Shown here: positions 19,989 to 31,925 of the stretch, in pieces
How positions within the stretch are numbered: position 1 is the stretch's first letter
Layout of the letters: each line of letters starts with the position of its first letter
DNA from: Rhodococcus rhodnii NBRC 100604
Lineage (GTDB): Bacteria; Actinomycetota; Actinomycetes; Mycobacteriales; Mycobacteriaceae
Reading direction: 5' to 3'
NCBI RefSeq assembly: GCF_001894925.1
Contig: NZ_BCXD01000014.1
Coordinates: forward strand, 1-64,000
Length of the DNA: 64,000 bases
The notes under the pieces: model-generated
Seen by the model: the letters and a program-made list of their open reading frames with translations, nothing else
Databases searched by the model: none
What the model was told of the DNA's origin: nothing
Made by a program: the position numbers and the translations under genes

Positions 19989-21505
19989 CGCCGTTGTCCT
20001 CGCTCTCGTCGTTCTCGTGGATCTCGTCGCCGCCGGGTGTCGGATGCATCCGGCCGCCGCGGGCGCCCGCGGGCGGGGCCGTCGTCGCGGCGCCGCTCGG
20101 CCGTCCGCCTGCCGTCACCACCGTATGTCGCCGCGCGCGGCGCCGAGGAACGACCCCGGCTCTGCGCCTGCGCCTTGCGCACGGCGGCGTTGCGCGCGAC
20201 TGCCGGATCGACGGGCAGGTACGGCTCGGGCACGGGGAGCCGGAAGAGCTTGCCGGCCCGCTTGTCGCGTCCGGCGCGCAGCGCGGCGATCGCCTCCGGT
20301 TCGTGGCGCGCCGCCGACGCGATGATGCCGAACATCACGAGGGTGATCGCGAGCGACGACCCGCCCGCCGAGACGAGCGGCAGCTGCAGACCGGTGACCG
20401 GCAGCAGCCCGACGACGTACCCGATGTTGATCATGGCCTGGGCCAGGATCCACGTCGTGGCCGTCGCCGTGAGCAGCTTCAGGAACGGATCGACCGACCG
20501 GACCGCGATGCGCAGGCCCGTGTAGACGAACAGCGCGAAGAGCCCGACGACGGCGGCGCAGCCGATGAGGCCGAGCTCCTCGCCGATGATCGCGAAGATG
20601 AAGTCGTTGTGCGCATTCGGGAGATAACTCCACTTCGCGCGGCTCTGGCCGAGCCCGCGGCCGAACACTCCCCCGTCGGCGAGCGAGAAGCTCGCCTGCC
20701 GGGCCTGGTAGTTCATACCCTGCGGGTCCGCGCCGGGATTGAAGAACGCCTGCACGCGGCTCGACCGGTACCCGGCCGTCACCGCGAGGACGCCCGCCGC
20801 GATCACACCACCGAGCGCGAGCCCGCCGAAGAGCTTGCCCGGCAGCCCGCCGAACCACAGCAGCGCCGCGAGGATGATGCCCAGCGCGATGGTCGTCGAC
20901 AGGTTCGGCTGCGACACGACGAGCAGGCAGACGAGCAGGCCCATCGGGACCAGCGGGAACAGGATCGTCTTGAGCGGTGCGCCCGGCCGCCGGGACGCGA
21001 GCAGATGCGCGCCCCACAGGGCGAGCGCGACCTTCATGAGCTCCGACGGCTGCAGCGAGAATCCGGCGACCTGGAACCACCGCGTCGAACCCTGGACCTC
21101 GGTGCCGACACCGGGAATCAGGATCAGCACCAGCATCAGCAGACACACGGCGAACAGGGGGAACGACAGCCGCCGCCACACCCGGATCGGGACGCGCAGC
21201 GCGACGTAGAACAGGACGGCGCCGAGCAGCGCGTACACGAGTTGCTGTACGAACAGCGAGTAGGCCGAGCCGGACGCCGCGTACTGCTCGACGCTCGACG
21301 ACGACAGCACCATCACGAGGCCGAGCACCGTGAGCAGGAACGCGATGGTGACGACGAGGTGGAACGACGCGAGCGGCCGCGCGAGCCACAGCCCGATGCG
21401 CGTGCGCACACCGGCGAGCGGACCCGACGCGGCGTCGCGTGCCGGCGCGGGGCGCCGCTGCGGAGCCCGCGTCACGTCGCGGGGCGGCGCCTCACGGCTC
21501 GTCAT
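19985..21505 (-). CDS. ftsW: septal SEDS glycosyltransferase FtsW
   Basis: 506 residues. Polytopic SEDS-family peptidoglycan polymerase acting with FtsI at the septum. About ten hydrophobic helices; conserved blocks '[19 protein letters not shown]' and '[18 protein letters not shown]' contain the catalytic-region residues, and '[17 protein letters not shown]' is the SEDS C-terminal signature. The last ~100 residues are an Arg/Ala-rich cytoplasmic tail of low complexity, longer than in most FtsW and likely disordered. The start overlaps the murD stop by 14 bases. Confidence 0.95.
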   Translation of the reverse strand: MTSREAPPRDVTRAPQRRPAPARDAASGPLAGVRTRIGLWLARPLASFHLVVTIAFLLTVLGLVMVLSSSSVEQYAASGSAYSLFVQQLVYALLGAVLFYVALRVPIRVWRRLSFPLFAVCLLMLVLILIPGVGTEVQGSTRWFQVAGFSLQPSELMKVALALWGAHLLASRRPGAPLKTILFPLVPMGLLVCLLVVSQPNLSTTIALGIILAALLWFGGLPGKLFGGLALGGVIAAGVLAVTAGYRSSRVQAFFNPGADPQGMNYQARQASFSLADGGVFGRGLGQSRAKWSYLPNAHNDFIFAIIGEELGLIGCAAVVGLFALFVYTGLRIAVRSVDPFLKLLTATATTWILAQAMINIGYVVGLLPVTGLQLPLVSAGGSSLAITLVMFGIIASAARHEPEAIAALRAGRDKRAGKLFRLPVPEPYLPVDPAVARNAAVRKAQAQSRGRSSAPRAATYGGDGRRTAERRRDDGPARGRPRRPDASDTRRRRDPRERRERGQRR

Positions 21506-23030
21506 ACCGCTCGTCCCGGTTCCGGCCCGCGGTCACGGCCGCAGCGAACGCGTCGCCGCGGTGCCCGTAGCTGCGGAACATGTCGAGCGACGCCGCCGCC
21601 GGCGCGAGGACGACAGCCGTGCCCGGCGTCGCGAGCGCGGCCGCCTCGCGGACCGCTGCCGCCATCACGTCGTCGGCGGAGGTTCGCGGCGGCAGCACGC
21701 GTGTCCTGGACGGCTGCTCGGCCTGGACGGCCGGGTCGGGGCGCTGCTGCACGTCCCCATCGTCACCCGCGACGACCCGAACGACGGGGACCCCCGGCGC
21801 GTGTCGCGCGAGCGCGGCTGCGATCTTCGCCGCATCGACTCCGATGAGCACGGCGCCTGCCAGGCGTGGCCCGACCTCGGCGACGAGCGCGTCGACGGCG
21901 GCACCCTTGAGCTGGCCCCCGCCCACCCACACGACGCGATCGTGCGCGAGCAGTGCCGGACGTGCAGCGTGCGGATTGGTCGCCTTCGAGTCGTCGATCC
22001 ACGTCACGCCGTCCGTTGCAGCGACGACCTGGCCTCGGTGCGGGCCGACCTCGTGCGCCGCGAGCCCCGCCGCGACAGCGTCCGCGGACACTCCTGCCGC
22101 ACGGGCCAGCGCGGCGGCGGCGAGCGCGTCGAGCAGACCCGCCGGCCCCGGCGGCGTGATGCCCGATGCGGGGCCGAGGGCGACCCGGGCTCCGTCGCCG
22201 AACACACCGCCGTCACCGAACGCGCGATCGACCAGCGAGTCCCCGGCGACACCGAGTTCCCCGGGAGCGGGCTCGCCGAGCCGGAATCCGACGACCCGCC
22301 CCGACGCCTGCGGGGCGAGCGCCGCCGCGTTCTCGTCGTCGAGACCGACGACGGCGACGTCACCCGAGAGCGCGCGGGCCTTCGCCGCGACGTATCCGGG
22401 CATCCCGCCGTGCCAGTCGAGGTGGTCCTCGGCGATGTTGAGCACGGCGCCCGCGTCGGGACGCACCGACGGCGCCCAGTACAGCTGGAACGACGACAGC
22501 TCGACGGCGAGCCACTCGACGCGCGGCTCCGCCGTCAGGGCGTCGAGCACGGGCAGGCCGATGTTGCCGCACGCCGCGGCACTGCGGTCGGCGGCACCGA
22601 GGATCGACCGCAGCATCGACGTCGTCGTCGTCTTGCCGTTCGTGCCCGTCACGACGAGCCAGTGGCGCGGCGGGCCGTACACCCCCGCGCGGTCGATCCG
22701 CCAGGACAGTTCGACGTCCCCCCACACCGCGACGCCGGCGCCCGCGGCCGCCGACAGCAACGGTGTGTCGGGCCGGAAACCGGGACTCGTGACGACGAGC
22801 GAGAACTCGCCGATACGGGCAGGGACGTCGTCGTCGAGCACGACGGTGTCGGCGCCGAGCGCCGCGCACGCAGCGAGCGCGGCGGGATCGGTGTCGGTCA
22901 CGGTGACCCGCGCACCGAGCGCCTGCAACGGGGCGATCGTCGCGCGGCCCGACACACCGGCGCCCGCGACGAGCACACGTTCTCGCGCCGGGGCGAGGTC
23001 GTCGCCGTCCGGCCGCTGCGACTGCGCCAT
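21492..23030 (-). CDS. murD: UDP-N-acetylmuramoyl-L-alanine--D-glutamate ligase
   Basis: 512 residues. Adds D-glutamate to UDP-MurNAc-L-Ala. The N-terminal Rossmann motif '[17 protein letters not shown]', ATP loop '[15 protein letters not shown]' and '[13 protein letters not shown]' are seen, with '[13 protein letters not shown]' in the C-terminal domain. ATG 23030 shares one base with the mraY stop (TGATG); GTG 23033 would give the GTGA overlap common in this operon, so the start is uncertain by one codon. Slightly longer than E. coli MurD, owing to an insertion around '[18 protein letters not shown]' in the C-terminal domain. Confidence 0.96.
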   Translation of the reverse strand: MAQSQRPDGDDLAPARERVLVAGAGVSGRATIAPLQALGARVTVTDTDPAALAACAALGADTVVLDDDVPARIGEFSLVVTSPGFRPDTPLLSAAAGAGVAVWGDVELSWRIDRAGVYGPPRHWLVVTGTNGKTTTTSMLRSILGAADRSAAACGNIGLPVLDALTAEPRVEWLAVELSSFQLYWAPSVRPDAGAVLNIAEDHLDWHGGMPGYVAAKARALSGDVAVVGLDDENAAALAPQASGRVVGFRLGEPAPGELGVAGDSLVDRAFGDGGVFGDGARVALGPASGITPPGPAGLLDALAAAALARAAGVSADAVAAGLAAHEVGPHRGQVVAATDGVTWIDDSKATNPHAARPALLAHDRVVWVGGGQLKGAAVDALVAEVGPRLAGAVLIGVDAAKIAAALARHAPGVPVVRVVAGDDGDVQQRPDPAVQAEQPSRTRVLPPRTSADDVMAAAVREAAALATPGTAVVLAPAAASLDMFRSYGHRGDAFAAAVTAGRNRDERYDEP

Positions 23031-24109
23031 CACGTGCCGATCGCCGCGAGATACTCGCTGTAGAACAGCGCGAGACCGATCGCCGAGGCGATCGCCCCGA
23101 GCAACCAGAATCTGATGATCACCGTGGTTTCCGCCCACCCGGCCAACTCGAAGTGATGATGGAACGGGGCCATCCGGAACACGCGCCGTCGGCTCGACCG
23201 GAAAACCGCGACCTGGATCATGACCGACGCCGCCTCCGCGACGAACAGCGCGCCGATGACGACCATGAGCAGTTCGGTGCGCGTCGTGACGGACAGGCCC
23301 GCGAGCAGACCGCCGAGCGCGAGCGAGCCGGTGTCGCCCATGAAGATCTTCGCCGGTGCGGCGTTCCACCACAGGAAGCCGATGCACGCGCCCGCACCCG
23401 CCGCGCAGATCAACGCGAGATCGAGCGGATCGCGGACGTCGTAACAGCCGATCCCCGGACTCGTCTCGCACGCGTTGCGGTACTGCCAGAACGTGATGAC
23501 GACGTACGACCCGAGCACGAGGCTCATCGAACCCGCGGCCAGGCCGTCGAGCCCGTCGGTGAGGTTGACGGCATTCGACCACGCGACGACGAGGAACACG
23601 CACAGCAGCACGAACACGAGGGCGCCGAACGTCACCGTCGTGATGTCGCGGACGTACGACAGATTGGTGCTGCCGGGCGTGAGCCCGCTGCCACCGCGGA
23701 ACTGCAGCGCCAGCACCGCGAAGATCACGGCGGCGAGGATCTGGCCGACGTACTTACCCGTCGCGGTCAGCCCCAGATTGCGCTGTTTGCGGATCTTGAT
23801 GAAGTCGTCGAGGAAGCCGACCATGCCGAGCGCCGTCGCGAGGCCGAGCACGAGCATGCCCGACGCCGACGGTCCCGGCGCGTCGTATCCGATGCCGATG
23901 AGGTGCGAGCCGAAATACCCGGCCCACAGGCCGATGATGATCGCGACGCCGCCCATCGTGGGCGTGCCGCGCTTGGACTGGTGGCTCTGCGGGCCCTCGA
24001 CACGGATCTCCTGCCCGAAGCCCTGCCGGGAAAACGCCTTGATCAGGACGGGAGTCAACAGGATCGACACGGCGAGCGCGATGCCCGCCGCGAACAGTAT
24101 CTGCCTCAC
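23030..24109 (-). CDS. mraY: phospho-N-acetylmuramoyl-pentapeptide transferase
   Basis: 359 residues, typical size. Integral membrane enzyme that transfers phospho-MurNAc-pentapeptide to undecaprenyl phosphate to give lipid I. Ten helices; signatures '[10 protein letters not shown]', 'GFLDDFIKI' (catalytic Asp pair), '[12 protein letters not shown]' and '[13 protein letters not shown]' are intact. GTG 24109 overlaps the murF stop by four bases. Confidence 0.98.
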   Translation of the reverse strand: MRQILFAAGIALAVSILLTPVLIKAFSRQGFGQEIRVEGPQSHQSKRGTPTMGGVAIIIGLWAGYFGSHLIGIGYDAPGPSASGMLVLGLATALGMVGFLDDFIKIRKQRNLGLTATGKYVGQILAAVIFAVLALQFRGGSGLTPGSTNLSYVRDITTVTFGALVFVLLCVFLVVAWSNAVNLTDGLDGLAAGSMSLVLGSYVVITFWQYRNACETSPGIGCYDVRDPLDLALICAAGAGACIGFLWWNAAPAKIFMGDTGSLALGGLLAGLSVTTRTELLMVVIGALFVAEAASVMIQVAVFRSSRRRVFRMAPFHHHFELAGWAETTVIIRFWLLGAIASAIGLALFYSEYLAAIGT

Positions 24110-25653
24110 GCGCGGCCACCTGCCTCGTTGTCCGTGCCGTCACCGTTGTCCGTGCCGTCACCGTTGTCCGTGCCGTCACCGGTGATCGCCTCCGCGACCC
24201 GCCACAGTCCTGCGGCCTGCGACGCCTTCACCAGCACGACGTCGCCCGGCGCGAGTTCTTCGCGCAGCAACGCGACCGCGGCGTCGACGTCGGGGACGAG
24301 TACGGCCTCGTCGCCCCACGATCCCTCCATCACCGCACCCTGGTGCAGGGCGCGCGTCGGGCGCTCGGTGCCGACGACCACGAGCCGGCTCACGTCGAGA
24401 CGCACCGCGAGCCGCCCCAGCGCGTCGTGGGAGGTGATCGTGTCGTCGCCGAGTTCGGCCATCTCGCCGAGGACGGCCCAACTGCGGCGCTCGCTGGTGC
24501 GGTCCGACTTCGCCATCGTGACGAGCGCCTTGAGCGCCGCGCGCATCGAATCCGGGTTCGCGTTGTACGAGTCGTCGACGACGGTCACGCCGTCGGGGCG
24601 CTCGTGAACCGCCATGCGCCGCGCGGACACGGGCCCGGCTCCCTCGAGCGCGCGGACCACCGTCGCGAGATCGGCGCCGCATTCGAGACCGACGGCCGCG
24701 GCGGCGAGCGCGTTGCCGACCTGGTGTTCGCCGTGGACCGCGAGCCGCACGGGCGCGCTCTCGGTCTGCGTCGTCAGCGTGAACTGTGCGCGGGCGCTCG
24801 GGTCGAGCACGACGTCGGTGGCGCGGACTCCGGCCGAGGCGTTGAGCCCCACGTAGACGACGCGCGCGGTGGTCCGCAGGCTCATCGGGACGACGCGCGA
24901 GTCGTCGCCGTTGAGGATCGCGATGCCGCCGTCGTCCGCGGCCGGAAGTGCTTCGACGAGTTCGCCCTTCGCCTGCGCGATCGCGTCGCGCGACCCGAAC
25001 TCGCCCAGGTGCGCGGTGCCGACGTTGAGAACGACGCCGATCCGCGGCGGCGCGATGCGGGCGAGCTGCGCGATGTGCCCGGTCCCGCGCGCCGACATCT
25101 CGAGGACGAGGAAGCGGGTCGACTCGTCGGCCCGCAGCGCCGTCCACGGATGGCCGAGTTCGTTGTTGAACGACCCCGGTGGCGCGACGACCTCGCCGAG
25201 CGGCGCGAGGACGGCGGCGACGAGGTCCTTCGTCGACGTCTTGCCCGCCGACCCCGTGATCCCGACGACGGTGAGGCCGCGCTCGGCGAGTTCGCGCGTC
25301 GAGACGCGGGCGAGTTCGGCGAGGGCGTGCAGGACGGCGGCGCCCGCGCCGTCACGGTCGTGTTCGAGGGCCATCGCACGGCTCGGGCCCGAGTCCGGCG
25401 CGGGCGGCACCACGATCGCGGGGCCGTCGACGGGACGTGCCGCGATCACCGCGAGTGCTCCCGCGTCCACCGCCGTGCGCGCGTAGTCGTGCCCGTCGAC
25501 ACGCTCGCCGGGCAGCGCGAGGAACAGCCCGCCCGGCGTCACCGTGCGCGAGTCGAACTCGACCGTGCCCGTCACGAGCGCCGACGGGTCGTCGACGCCG
25601 TCGAGCCGTCCGCCGACGATCTCGGCGACGCGTGCGAGCGTCATCGGGATCAT
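24106..25653 (-). CDS. murF: UDP-N-acetylmuramoyl-tripeptide--D-alanyl-D-alanine ligase
   Basis: 515 residues. Adds D-Ala-D-Ala to the UDP-MurNAc tripeptide. N-terminal domain '[16 protein letters not shown]', ATP loop '[16 protein letters not shown]', and '[17 protein letters not shown]' in the C-terminal domain are diagnostic. ATG 25653 overlaps the murE stop (ATGA); a second ATG three codons later is also possible. The C-terminus carries an extra tail made of three exact DGTDNG repeats (encoded by an 18-base tandem array), which is not part of the fold. Confidence 0.96.
   Translation of the reverse strand: MIPMTLARVAEIVGGRLDGVDDPSALVTGTVEFDSRTVTPGGLFLALPGERVDGHDYARTAVDAGALAVIAARPVDGPAIVVPPAPDSGPSRAMALEHDRDGAGAAVLHALAELARVSTRELAERGLTVVGITGSAGKTSTKDLVAAVLAPLGEVVAPPGSFNNELGHPWTALRADESTRFLVLEMSARGTGHIAQLARIAPPRIGVVLNVGTAHLGEFGSRDAIAQAKGELVEALPAADDGGIAILNGDDSRVVPMSLRTTARVVYVGLNASAGVRATDVVLDPSARAQFTLTTQTESAPVRLAVHGEHQVGNALAAAAVGLECGADLATVVRALEGAGPVSARRMAVHERPDGVTVVDDSYNANPDSMRAALKALVTMAKSDRTSERRSWAVLGEMAELGDDTITSHDALGRLAVRLDVSRLVVVGTERPTRALHQGAVMEGSWGDEAVLVPDVDAAVALLREELAPGDVVLVKASQAAGLWRVAEAITGDGTDNGDGTDNGDGTDNEAGGRA
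24126..24179 (-). repeat. three perfect 18-base tandem repeats at the 3' end of murF
   Basis: Units CGTTGTCCGTGCCGTCAC (plus strand) at 24126-24143, 24144-24161 and 24162-24179 are identical. They encode repeats of a six-residue acidic peptide (D-G-T-D-N-G) near the MurF C-terminus. Exact identity over three copies points to recent slippage-type expansion. Confidence 0.95.
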
Positions 25654-27272
25654 GAGCGCTCTCCCAGAACGTGGTCGATCGCCGCACTCGTGACGTCACG
25701 ATCGTCGAATGGGTGCTTCACCCCGTGGATCTCCTGACCAATCTCGTGTCCCTTGCCGGCGACGAGGACGACGTCACCGCTTCGTGCCCAGCGCACCGCG
25801 TCCGCGATCGCGTGCGCGCGGTCCGCGATCTCGCGTACCTCGCCGCGCTCGGTGACCGGCACAGCGAGCGCGCCCGCCATCACCTCCCGGCGGATCTCGG
25901 CGGGGTTCTCGCTGCGGGGATTGTCGTCGGTGACGACGAGCAGATCCGCGCTGCGTGCCGCGACCTCCCCCATCTGCGGCCGCTTGCCGGTGTCGCGGTC
26001 GCCGCCCGCACCGACGACGACGGCGAGTCGCCCCGCGCTCTGCCCGCGCAGCGTCGCGATGACCGCCTCGAGCGCGGCCGGCTTGTGCGCGTAGTCGACG
26101 ACGGCGAGGAATTCCTGGCCGCGCTCGATGCGCTGCACGCGTCCCGGCACGTCGACGTCGGCGATTCCCCGGGCCGCGTCGTCGACGGCGACACCGAGTT
26201 CGGCGGCGCACGCGAGCGCGAGCGAGGCGTTCGCGACGTTGTACGCACCCGGCAGCCGAGTCGAGACGGTGTGGCTCGCGCCGTCGGGGCCGACGAGCGT
26301 GAAGGTCTGCGTTCCGGACGCCGACGCCTCCGGAGCACCGGCCGCCCAGTCGGCGTCGGCTCCGCGCGTCGCGACGGTGACGACGACGCCGTCGCCCGAA
26401 CCGGCACGCGCGGCCATCGCCTCGCCCCAGCGGTCGTCCACGCACACGACGGCGCGGTCCGCGTGTACCGGCGACTCGGGGTCGAACAGCCGGGCCTTGG
26501 CCTCGAAGTAGTCGTCGAGATCGCGGTGGAAGTCCAGGTGGTCCTGCGAGAGATTCGTGAACGCGCCGATGTCGAAGTGCACGCCGTCGACGCGGCCGAG
26601 TGCGAGCGCGTGGCTCGACACCTCCATCACGACGGTGTCGACGCCCGCCTCGAGCACGAGGGCGAACAGTGCGTGGAGTTGCGGTGCCTCGGGGGTCGTC
26701 AGTGCGCTCGGCACGCGCCGCCCCTCGACGCGCGTCTCGATCGTCCCGACGAGCGCACACCGGCGACCGGCGGCGGCGAGCGCGGCCTCGACGAGATAGG
26801 ACGTCGTCGTCTTGCCGGACGTTCCGGTGATCCCGACGACGCTCATGCGCTGCGACGGGTTCCCGTAGATCGCTGCAGAGATCACGCCGAGCACCGAGCG
26901 CGGAGCGTCGTGCACGAGAATCGGCACGGTCTGCGGAATCCCGGACTCCCGGGCCAGCGCGAGCCCCGCCTCGTCGGTGAGGACGGCCACGGCCCCCGCG
27001 GCGACGGCGTCGGCCGCGAAGCGGGCGCCGTGCGAACGCGTCCCGGGCAGCGCGGCGAAGAGATCGCCGGGCTCGATGTCCTGTGCTCGCAGATCCACGC
27101 CCGTGACGGCCGCGCCGCCGTCGGCGGGATCGTCCGGTGCGGGCAGTTCGAGGCGGGCCTGCGCGAGTCGCGCGAGATCCCGGAGCGGGGTACTGATCCG
27201 CCGCTCCGGGCGCAGACGACCCGACGCCATCCTCGCTGCGAGGTCGGGCGACGGATCGGAGTCCGGCGACAC
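25650..27272 (-). CDS. murE: UDP-N-acetylmuramoyl-tripeptide synthetase (meso-DAP adding)
   Basis: 540 residues. Adds the third peptide residue. '[12 protein letters not shown]' contains the DNPR motif that marks meso-diaminopimelate-specific MurE, agreeing with the wall chemistry of mycolate bacteria. ATP loop '[16 protein letters not shown]' and '[17 protein letters not shown]' are present. I chose GTG 27272, nine bases after AGGAAGG; TTG 27278 is too close to that site. The long upstream frame is not coding. It is separated by 244 bases from ftsI, the largest gap between the rsmH and ftsQ genes. Confidence 0.96.
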   Translation of the reverse strand: MSPDSDPSPDLAARMASGRLRPERRISTPLRDLARLAQARLELPAPDDPADGGAAVTGVDLRAQDIEPGDLFAALPGTRSHGARFAADAVAAGAVAVLTDEAGLALARESGIPQTVPILVHDAPRSVLGVISAAIYGNPSQRMSVVGITGTSGKTTTSYLVEAALAAAGRRCALVGTIETRVEGRRVPSALTTPEAPQLHALFALVLEAGVDTVVMEVSSHALALGRVDGVHFDIGAFTNLSQDHLDFHRDLDDYFEAKARLFDPESPVHADRAVVCVDDRWGEAMAARAGSGDGVVVTVATRGADADWAAGAPEASASGTQTFTLVGPDGASHTVSTRLPGAYNVANASLALACAAELGVAVDDAARGIADVDVPGRVQRIERGQEFLAVVDYAHKPAALEAVIATLRGQSAGRLAVVVGAGGDRDTGKRPQMGEVAARSADLLVVTDDNPRSENPAEIRREVMAGALAVPVTERGEVREIADRAHAIADAVRWARSGDVVLVAGKGHEIGQEIHGVKHPFDDRDVTSAAIDHVLGERS

Positions 27273-27516
27273 TGGCAAACGCCTTCCTTTCTGTGCCGAG
27301 TCATCTTCCGCCGGTCCCACCCCCGTACCGGCGTCCTCTCGTGTGATCGTCGTTGCATCCGGTCGTCTCGCGCAGCACATCCGCGCGCGAATCGACCACG
27401 CGCGAAACGGCCCCGGGGCGATCCCGATCCGGGGAGTCAGCGTACCGCGCGAGGGTGCTCGCTCAGGACCGGTGACCGCCGTGCCGCCCGGCGGCACTCC
27501 GCCCGTGCGCCACCCC
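27273..27516 (-). promoter_or_regulatory. ftsI-murE intergenic region: hairpin and possible murE promoter
   Basis: A compact GC palindrome (27481-27497, GTGCCGC/GCGGCAC around three bases) starts 20 bases after the ftsI stop and may attenuate transcription. Downstream on the minus strand TACGCT (complement of 27439-27444) is a plausible -10 element, though no good -35 is visible. The rest of the region has no gene. This would allow murE onwards to be transcribed apart from ftsI. Confidence 0.4.
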
Positions 27517-29424
27517 TCAGTCCGCTTCGAGAACCAACTCCCGCCCCGGGTCCGGCGACATCGGGACGCTGTCGCGTTGCAGCATCCACGACGCGATGTC
27601 GTGGAAGAGCGGCGCGGCCGACTGTCCACCCGAACCGTCCGAGCTCCTGGTCGGCGCATCGAGCATGATGCCGATGACGAAGCGGGGATCGTCCGACGGG
27701 GCGATGCCCGCGAACGTGATCCAGTAGTTCGAGTTGGAGTAGCACCCGCACGCGGGATCGACCTGCTGCGCGGTGCCCGTCTTGCCGCTGATCTGATATC
27801 CCTCGACGGCGGCCTGCACGCCGGTCCCCTGCTGGACACCCATCGGGTCGCTCTGGGTGACGGAACGGAACATGTCCCGCACCGTGTCCGCGGTGTCGGG
27901 ACTCACGACGCGCACCCCTTCCGGCCGTTCGGCCTCGGTCCGTGTGCCGTCGGGATCCACGACGGCACGCACGACGCGCGGCGGCACGCGGACGCCGTCG
28001 TTCGCGATGGCCTGATAGATGCCCGTCATCTGCAGCAGCGTCATCGACAGACCCTGCCCGATCGGGAGATTCGCGAACGTGCCGCCCGACCACTGGTCGC
28101 GCGCCGGGACGCTGCCGGCGCTCTCGCCGGGAAGCCCGACGTCCGTGCGCGCGCCGAGCCCGAACCGCGACAGCATGTCGGCGAAGCGATCCTCGCCCAC
28201 CCGCTCCGCGAGCATCAGCGTCCCGACGTTCGAGGACTTCCCGAAGATTCCGGTGGTCGTGTACGGCTCGACGCCGTGGTCCCACGCGTCCTTGACGCTG
28301 ACCCCGGACATCTCGATCGACCCCGGGACCTGCAGCACCTCGTCGGGATTCGTCAGCCCGTACTCGATCGCCGCCGCGGCCGTGATCATCTTGTTCACCG
28401 ACCCCGGCTCGAACGGGGTGCTCACGGGAAGATTGCCCATCTGCACGTCGCGCGGATTGTTGCCGACGCCGATCCCGGCGTTGAAGGTGTTGTCGTTCGA
28501 CATCGCCATGACCTCGCCCGACTTCGCGTCCAGGACGACGGCGGACGCGTTCTGCGCGCCGGAGCGGTCCTTCGCGAGCTGCACCTGCTGCTGGACGTAG
28601 TACTGCAGATCCGAGTCGATCGTGAGCTCGACGCCGGAGCCGTCGACGGCGGGCCGCCGGTCACGCCAGCTGCCCGGGATCACGGCGCCGTCGGAACCTC
28701 GGTCGTAGGTCTGCGAGCCGTCGGTACCCGCGAGGATCGAGTCCATCGACTCCTCGAGTCCGAGGAGGCCGTGCCCGTCCCAGCCCGTCGCGCCGATCAT
28801 GTTCGCCGCGAGCGAGCCGCCCGGATACTGACGGATGTCCTGCCGTTCGAGTCCGACCTCGGGGAACTCGTCCGCGATGCGTGCTGCCGTCGCCGGATCC
28901 ACGCTGCGCGCGAGATAGACGAACGTCTCGTCGCTGCGCAGCTTCTCGAGCACGTCCTCGGCGGACGGCGCCGACGTCACCTGCTCGGCCGCGGCGTCGG
29001 ATTCGGCGGCGGCGAGTTCGTCGTGGACCTTGTCGGCGATCGCCTCGAGCCGGGCGTCGACCTCGGGTTCGCTCGGATCCTGCTCGTGCGCCTCGGCCAG
29101 CTCCTCGCGGACCCGCTGCGGCTGGAACGTGAGGGCGCGCGCCTCCATCGTGAAGGCGATCGGATCGCCGTCGCGATCGTTGATCGGGCCACGCAGCGCC
29201 TTCTCCACCATGGTCGTGGTGCGCTGGTTCGCGCCCTCGGCGGACAGCGCGGGTGCCTCGAACACCTGGACACGGACGAGCTGTGCGAGGGCGACGGCGA
29301 CCACGACGAACATGACGACACGTGCGGCACGCGTCCGGGACGCGAACATGGTGCCGGCGGATCCGGCGCCGCGCCGCGGGTCGCGGCGCGGCGGCTGCGG
29401 ATATCCGCGGGAGGAGCCGGCCAC
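27517..29424 (-). CDS. ftsI: septal penicillin-binding protein 3 (class B transpeptidase)
   Basis: 635 residues. Bitopic transpeptidase that cross-links septal peptidoglycan with FtsW. A basic cytoplasmic tail and one helix ('[17 protein letters not shown]') precede the PBP dimerisation domain ('[13 protein letters not shown]'). The transpeptidase motifs are complete: SxxK in '[13 protein letters not shown]', SxN in 'KSSNVGTLM', and KTG in '[12 protein letters not shown]'. Two cysteines ('DPACGCYSN') follow the KTG motif. GTG 29424 is three bases after the stop of the FtsL-like gene. Confidence 0.97.
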   Translation of the reverse strand: MAGSSRGYPQPPRRDPRRGAGSAGTMFASRTRAARVVMFVVVAVALAQLVRVQVFEAPALSAEGANQRTTTMVEKALRGPINDRDGDPIAFTMEARALTFQPQRVREELAEAHEQDPSEPEVDARLEAIADKVHDELAAAESDAAAEQVTSAPSAEDVLEKLRSDETFVYLARSVDPATAARIADEFPEVGLERQDIRQYPGGSLAANMIGATGWDGHGLLGLEESMDSILAGTDGSQTYDRGSDGAVIPGSWRDRRPAVDGSGVELTIDSDLQYYVQQQVQLAKDRSGAQNASAVVLDAKSGEVMAMSNDNTFNAGIGVGNNPRDVQMGNLPVSTPFEPGSVNKMITAAAAIEYGLTNPDEVLQVPGSIEMSGVSVKDAWDHGVEPYTTTGIFGKSSNVGTLMLAERVGEDRFADMLSRFGLGARTDVGLPGESAGSVPARDQWSGGTFANLPIGQGLSMTLLQMTGIYQAIANDGVRVPPRVVRAVVDPDGTRTEAERPEGVRVVSPDTADTVRDMFRSVTQSDPMGVQQGTGVQAAVEGYQISGKTGTAQQVDPACGCYSNSNYWITFAGIAPSDDPRFVIGIMLDAPTRSSDGSGGQSAAPLFHDIASWMLQRDSVPMSPDPGRELVLEAD

Positions 29425-29427
29425 GGA

Positions 29428-30165
29428 TCAGTCTCCCGGTGCGTCCGATGCGGGCACGGCCCCGGCGGGCGCGGACTCCGCGCGTTCCGCGTCGTCGGTC
29501 TGCGGCGCCTCGGCGGGTTCGGCCGAATCTGAACGAGGACTCACGGGTACCAATTGTCCTTCCTGCGCCGCGATCTCCCGGTCATTGCCGGTGTGCGGCG
29601 TGGCGGACCCGCGTCCGGGACCGGACGACCGCACGTCCGGATGCGACGGCGTCGTCACCGATCCCGAGACGGGCCGGTCGAGCGGCGGAGCGGGCGTGCC
29701 CTCCGCGGGTGCGGGCGTACCCACGACGTCGACGGCGCCGTCCGGATGCACGATGAGCCGGGCCGGATCGATCGCCGGCACCATGCCGAGTTCGGCGGCC
29801 CGATTGGCGAGCTGCGGAGCCGAGTTCGCGGACTCGACGTCCCGCGCGAGCGCGGCCTTCTGCTCCGACAGCGACTGGTTGTGTTCCATCGCGGCGCCGA
29901 GCCGGTACGAGTTCTCCGCCGAGCGCGTCGTGAGCACGAGCGTCACGGCGAGGCCGCACACGAGCAGCGCGAGCACGATCGCGACGAACGGCACCCGGCC
30001 GACGAGTGTTCCGCTGGTTCCGGCGGACGACGACACTCCCCCGACGTGCGCTGCACGCTGCTGCCGGCGCTCGTAGGCACGCGCCGCGGCACCCGACCGC
30101 CGCGACCGCGTCGCCCGGCGGGTCCCGGAGGTTCCCTGAGACGTGGTGGAACCTTGAACAGTCAT
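29428..30165 (-). CDS. ftsL: FtsL-like septum formation protein
   Basis: 245 residues. The position between rsmH and ftsI and the layout identify it as FtsL: a basic Ser/Thr/Arg-rich cytoplasmic tail, one transmembrane helix ('[20 protein letters not shown]'), then a leucine-zipper-like periplasmic helix ('[18 protein letters not shown]', 'ELGMVPA'). The final ~90 residues are Pro/Ser/Glu-rich and probably disordered; this C-terminal extension is common in mycolate bacteria but not in E. coli FtsL. ATG 30165 overlaps the rsmH stop (ATGA). Sequence identity in this family is too low for a firm call from motifs alone. Confidence 0.85.
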   Translation of the reverse strand: MTVQGSTTSQGTSGTRRATRSRRSGAAARAYERRQQRAAHVGGVSSSAGTSGTLVGRVPFVAIVLALLVCGLAVTLVLTTRSAENSYRLGAAMEHNQSLSEQKAALARDVESANSAPQLANRAAELGMVPAIDPARLIVHPDGAVDVVGTPAPAEGTPAPPLDRPVSGSVTTPSHPDVRSSGPGRGSATPHTGNDREIAAQEGQLVPVSPRSDSAEPAEAPQTDDAERAESAPAGAVPASDAPGD

Positions 30166-31154
30166 GCCGACCTCCTGGCGATTCGCTCGGCGGCCCGAAG
30201 GCGCACGGGAGCCGATCGGGGGTTGAACTCGATTTCCCCTTCCGTTGCGCGCTCGGCGCCTCGGGTGAGAATGCGCAGCTCGGGACCCGTGCCGGGCAGT
30301 TCGACCGGGAGCCCCTCGGGGCTGGTCGACCGGGCACGCGGGGCGAGCTCCTGCTTGACGACGCGATCTTCGAGCGACTGGTAGGACATGAACACGACGC
30401 GTCCACCGACCGTGAGGGCGTCGAGCGCGGCCGGAACCGCGGCTCTCAGCGAGTCGAGCTCGCCGTTGACCTCGACGCGCAGCGCCTGGAACGTACGCTT
30501 CGCCGGGTGCCCGCCGGTCCGTCGCGACGCCGCCGGGATGACGCGATACAGCAGTTCGACGAGCTGTGCGCTCGTCTCGAACGGAGCGCGCTCGCGCTGC
30601 CGCAGGACTTCGCTCGCGATCTTTCCCGCGAACCGCTCCTCGCCGTACGTCTTGAGGATCCGCGCGAGGTCGCCGTGCGAGTAGGTGTTGAGGACGTCGG
30701 CGGCCGTCGTCCCGGCCGTGGGGTCCATCCGCATGTCGAGCGGAGCGTCGACGGAGTACGCGAAGCCACGATCCGCCTCGTCGAGCTGCATCGACGACAC
30801 GCCGAGGTCGAACAGTGCGGCGTGCACCGAATCGGTCGGCGAGAATCCGGCGCCGGCGAGTGCCCCAGCGATGCCGTCGTACCGCGTGTGGACGAGCACG
30901 ACCCGATCGCCGAACCGCGCGAGACGTTCCCCCGCGATGCGCAGCGCATCGGGATCGCGATCGAGACCGACGAGCGTCAGGCCGGGGAACCTGGTGAGGA
31001 AGTGTTCGGAGTGACCGCCGAGGCCGAGTGTTCCGTCGACCATGACGGCGCCGGTTCCGTCGGGCGAGACCGACTCGATCGCGGGTGCGAGCAACTCGTC
31101 GGCGCGCGTCAGCATGACGGGAACGTGGGCGAATTCGCCGTTCGCCTCGTCCAC
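30162..31154 (-). CDS. rsmH: 16S rRNA (cytosine-N4) methyltransferase RsmH
   Basis: 330 residues. SAM-dependent methyltransferase acting on C1402 of 16S rRNA in E. coli numbering. '[14 protein letters not shown]' opens the protein, '[16 protein letters not shown]' is the SAM loop, and '[19 protein letters not shown]' is the family signature. Two in-frame GTGs are possible; I chose 31154 because GGAGG lies five bases before it, whereas 31166 lies inside that site. It follows mraZ as in most dcw clusters, about 200 bases downstream. Confidence 0.95.
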   Translation of the reverse strand: MDEANGEFAHVPVMLTRADELLAPAIESVSPDGTGAVMVDGTLGLGGHSEHFLTRFPGLTLVGLDRDPDALRIAGERLARFGDRVVLVHTRYDGIAGALAGAGFSPTDSVHAALFDLGVSSMQLDEADRGFAYSVDAPLDMRMDPTAGTTAADVLNTYSHGDLARILKTYGEERFAGKIASEVLRQRERAPFETSAQLVELLYRVIPAASRRTGGHPAKRTFQALRVEVNGELDSLRAAVPAALDALTVGGRVVFMSYQSLEDRVVKQELAPRARSTSPEGLPVELPGTGPELRILTRGAERATEGEIEFNPRSAPVRLRAAERIARRSA

Positions 31155-31356
31155 GCTGACCTCCACGGGGTGTACTGAGAAGCAGGTTCGGTCTGATCGC
31201 TGGAATCGCACTGATGGCCGGGATTGCGTCACCGGGGTGAGCCCGAGCCCTGGGATCGGTTGTGGCAGCGAATGTTTCGTGGTCCCTGTCCGAGCGGCCA
31301 CCTGGCGCTGGGGAAGTGCGCCAGGGTGCCGTCGGGCAGAGGCCGCGAGACACTCG

Positions 31357-31794
31357 TCAGACGATCTCGCCGAGAGCCTCTCCCGTCGCCTTCGAGTACT
31401 CCTCCTCGTTGGCGGCGAGATAGTCGTTCCATGCGTCGGGGTTCCAGATTTCGAGGAAGTCGACCGAGCCCGTCACGATGCATTCGGTCTCGCGTTCGAG
31501 GCCGGCCCACGCACGGTGCGCCGCGGGAATCGTGATCCGGCCCTGCCTGTCGAGCTTCTGTTCGTCGGTTCCGGCTGCGAGAGCACGCACGAAGGCGCGC
31601 GCCTCGGGATCGCGTCGTGACGCCGCTGCCGCACGCCGAGCGAGCTCGGCGAACTCGTCCCGCGGATACACGGCGAGGCTGTGGTCCTGGCCTTTCGTCA
31701 CCATCAACCCCTCCTCGAGTGCGTCGCGAAACTTCGCCGGCAGCGTGAGCCGCCACTTGTCGTCGAGCTTGGGCGTGTAGGTACCGAGGAACAC
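31357..31794 (-). CDS. mraZ: MraZ transcriptional regulator
   Basis: 145 residues, usual size. A ring-forming DNA-binding repressor of the division cluster, with two tandem AbrB/SpoVT-like folds: '[21 protein letters not shown]' for the first and '[18 protein letters not shown]' for the second; the DxxGR-type turns carry the DNA-contacting Arg (W in place of G in the first). GTG 31794 is eight bases after GGAGG. Its own operator-like boxes lie 107-131 bases upstream, so autoregulation is likely. Confidence 0.96.
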   Translation of the reverse strand: MFLGTYTPKLDDKWRLTLPAKFRDALEEGLMVTKGQDHSLAVYPRDEFAELARRAAAASRRDPEARAFVRALAAGTDEQKLDRQGRITIPAAHRAWAGLERETECIVTGSVDFLEIWNPDAWNDYLAANEEEYSKATGEALGEIV

Positions 31795-31900
31795 TCGACA
31801 CCTCCAGCCCGCGCTCGCCAGCCGAATCCTGTTCGATCCCCACGACCCTCGCCGTGTGCACCGAACCCGATGCTGTGCGGACCCCTGCTCTCCGCCGTGC

Positions 31901-31925
31901 CCCACATTACCCCACTGTCACCCAC
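31901..31925 (-). promoter_or_regulatory. MraZ operator: three GTGGG boxes at 10-base spacing
   Basis: On the minus strand GTGGG occurs at the complements of 31921-31925, 31911-31915 and 31901-31905, each separated by exactly five bases. This matches the known MraZ site, tandem TGGGN pentamers with five-base spacers. A TAATGT hexamer (complement of 31904-31909) overlaps the promoter-proximal boxes and could be the -10, placing the operator on the promoter. Confidence 0.8.

Noticed and set aside
26977-29532. 851-codon plus-strand open frame opposite ftsI and murE
   Set aside because: Low-complexity Arg/Ala/His composition, no motif, no ribosome site; ftsI is intact on the minus strand.
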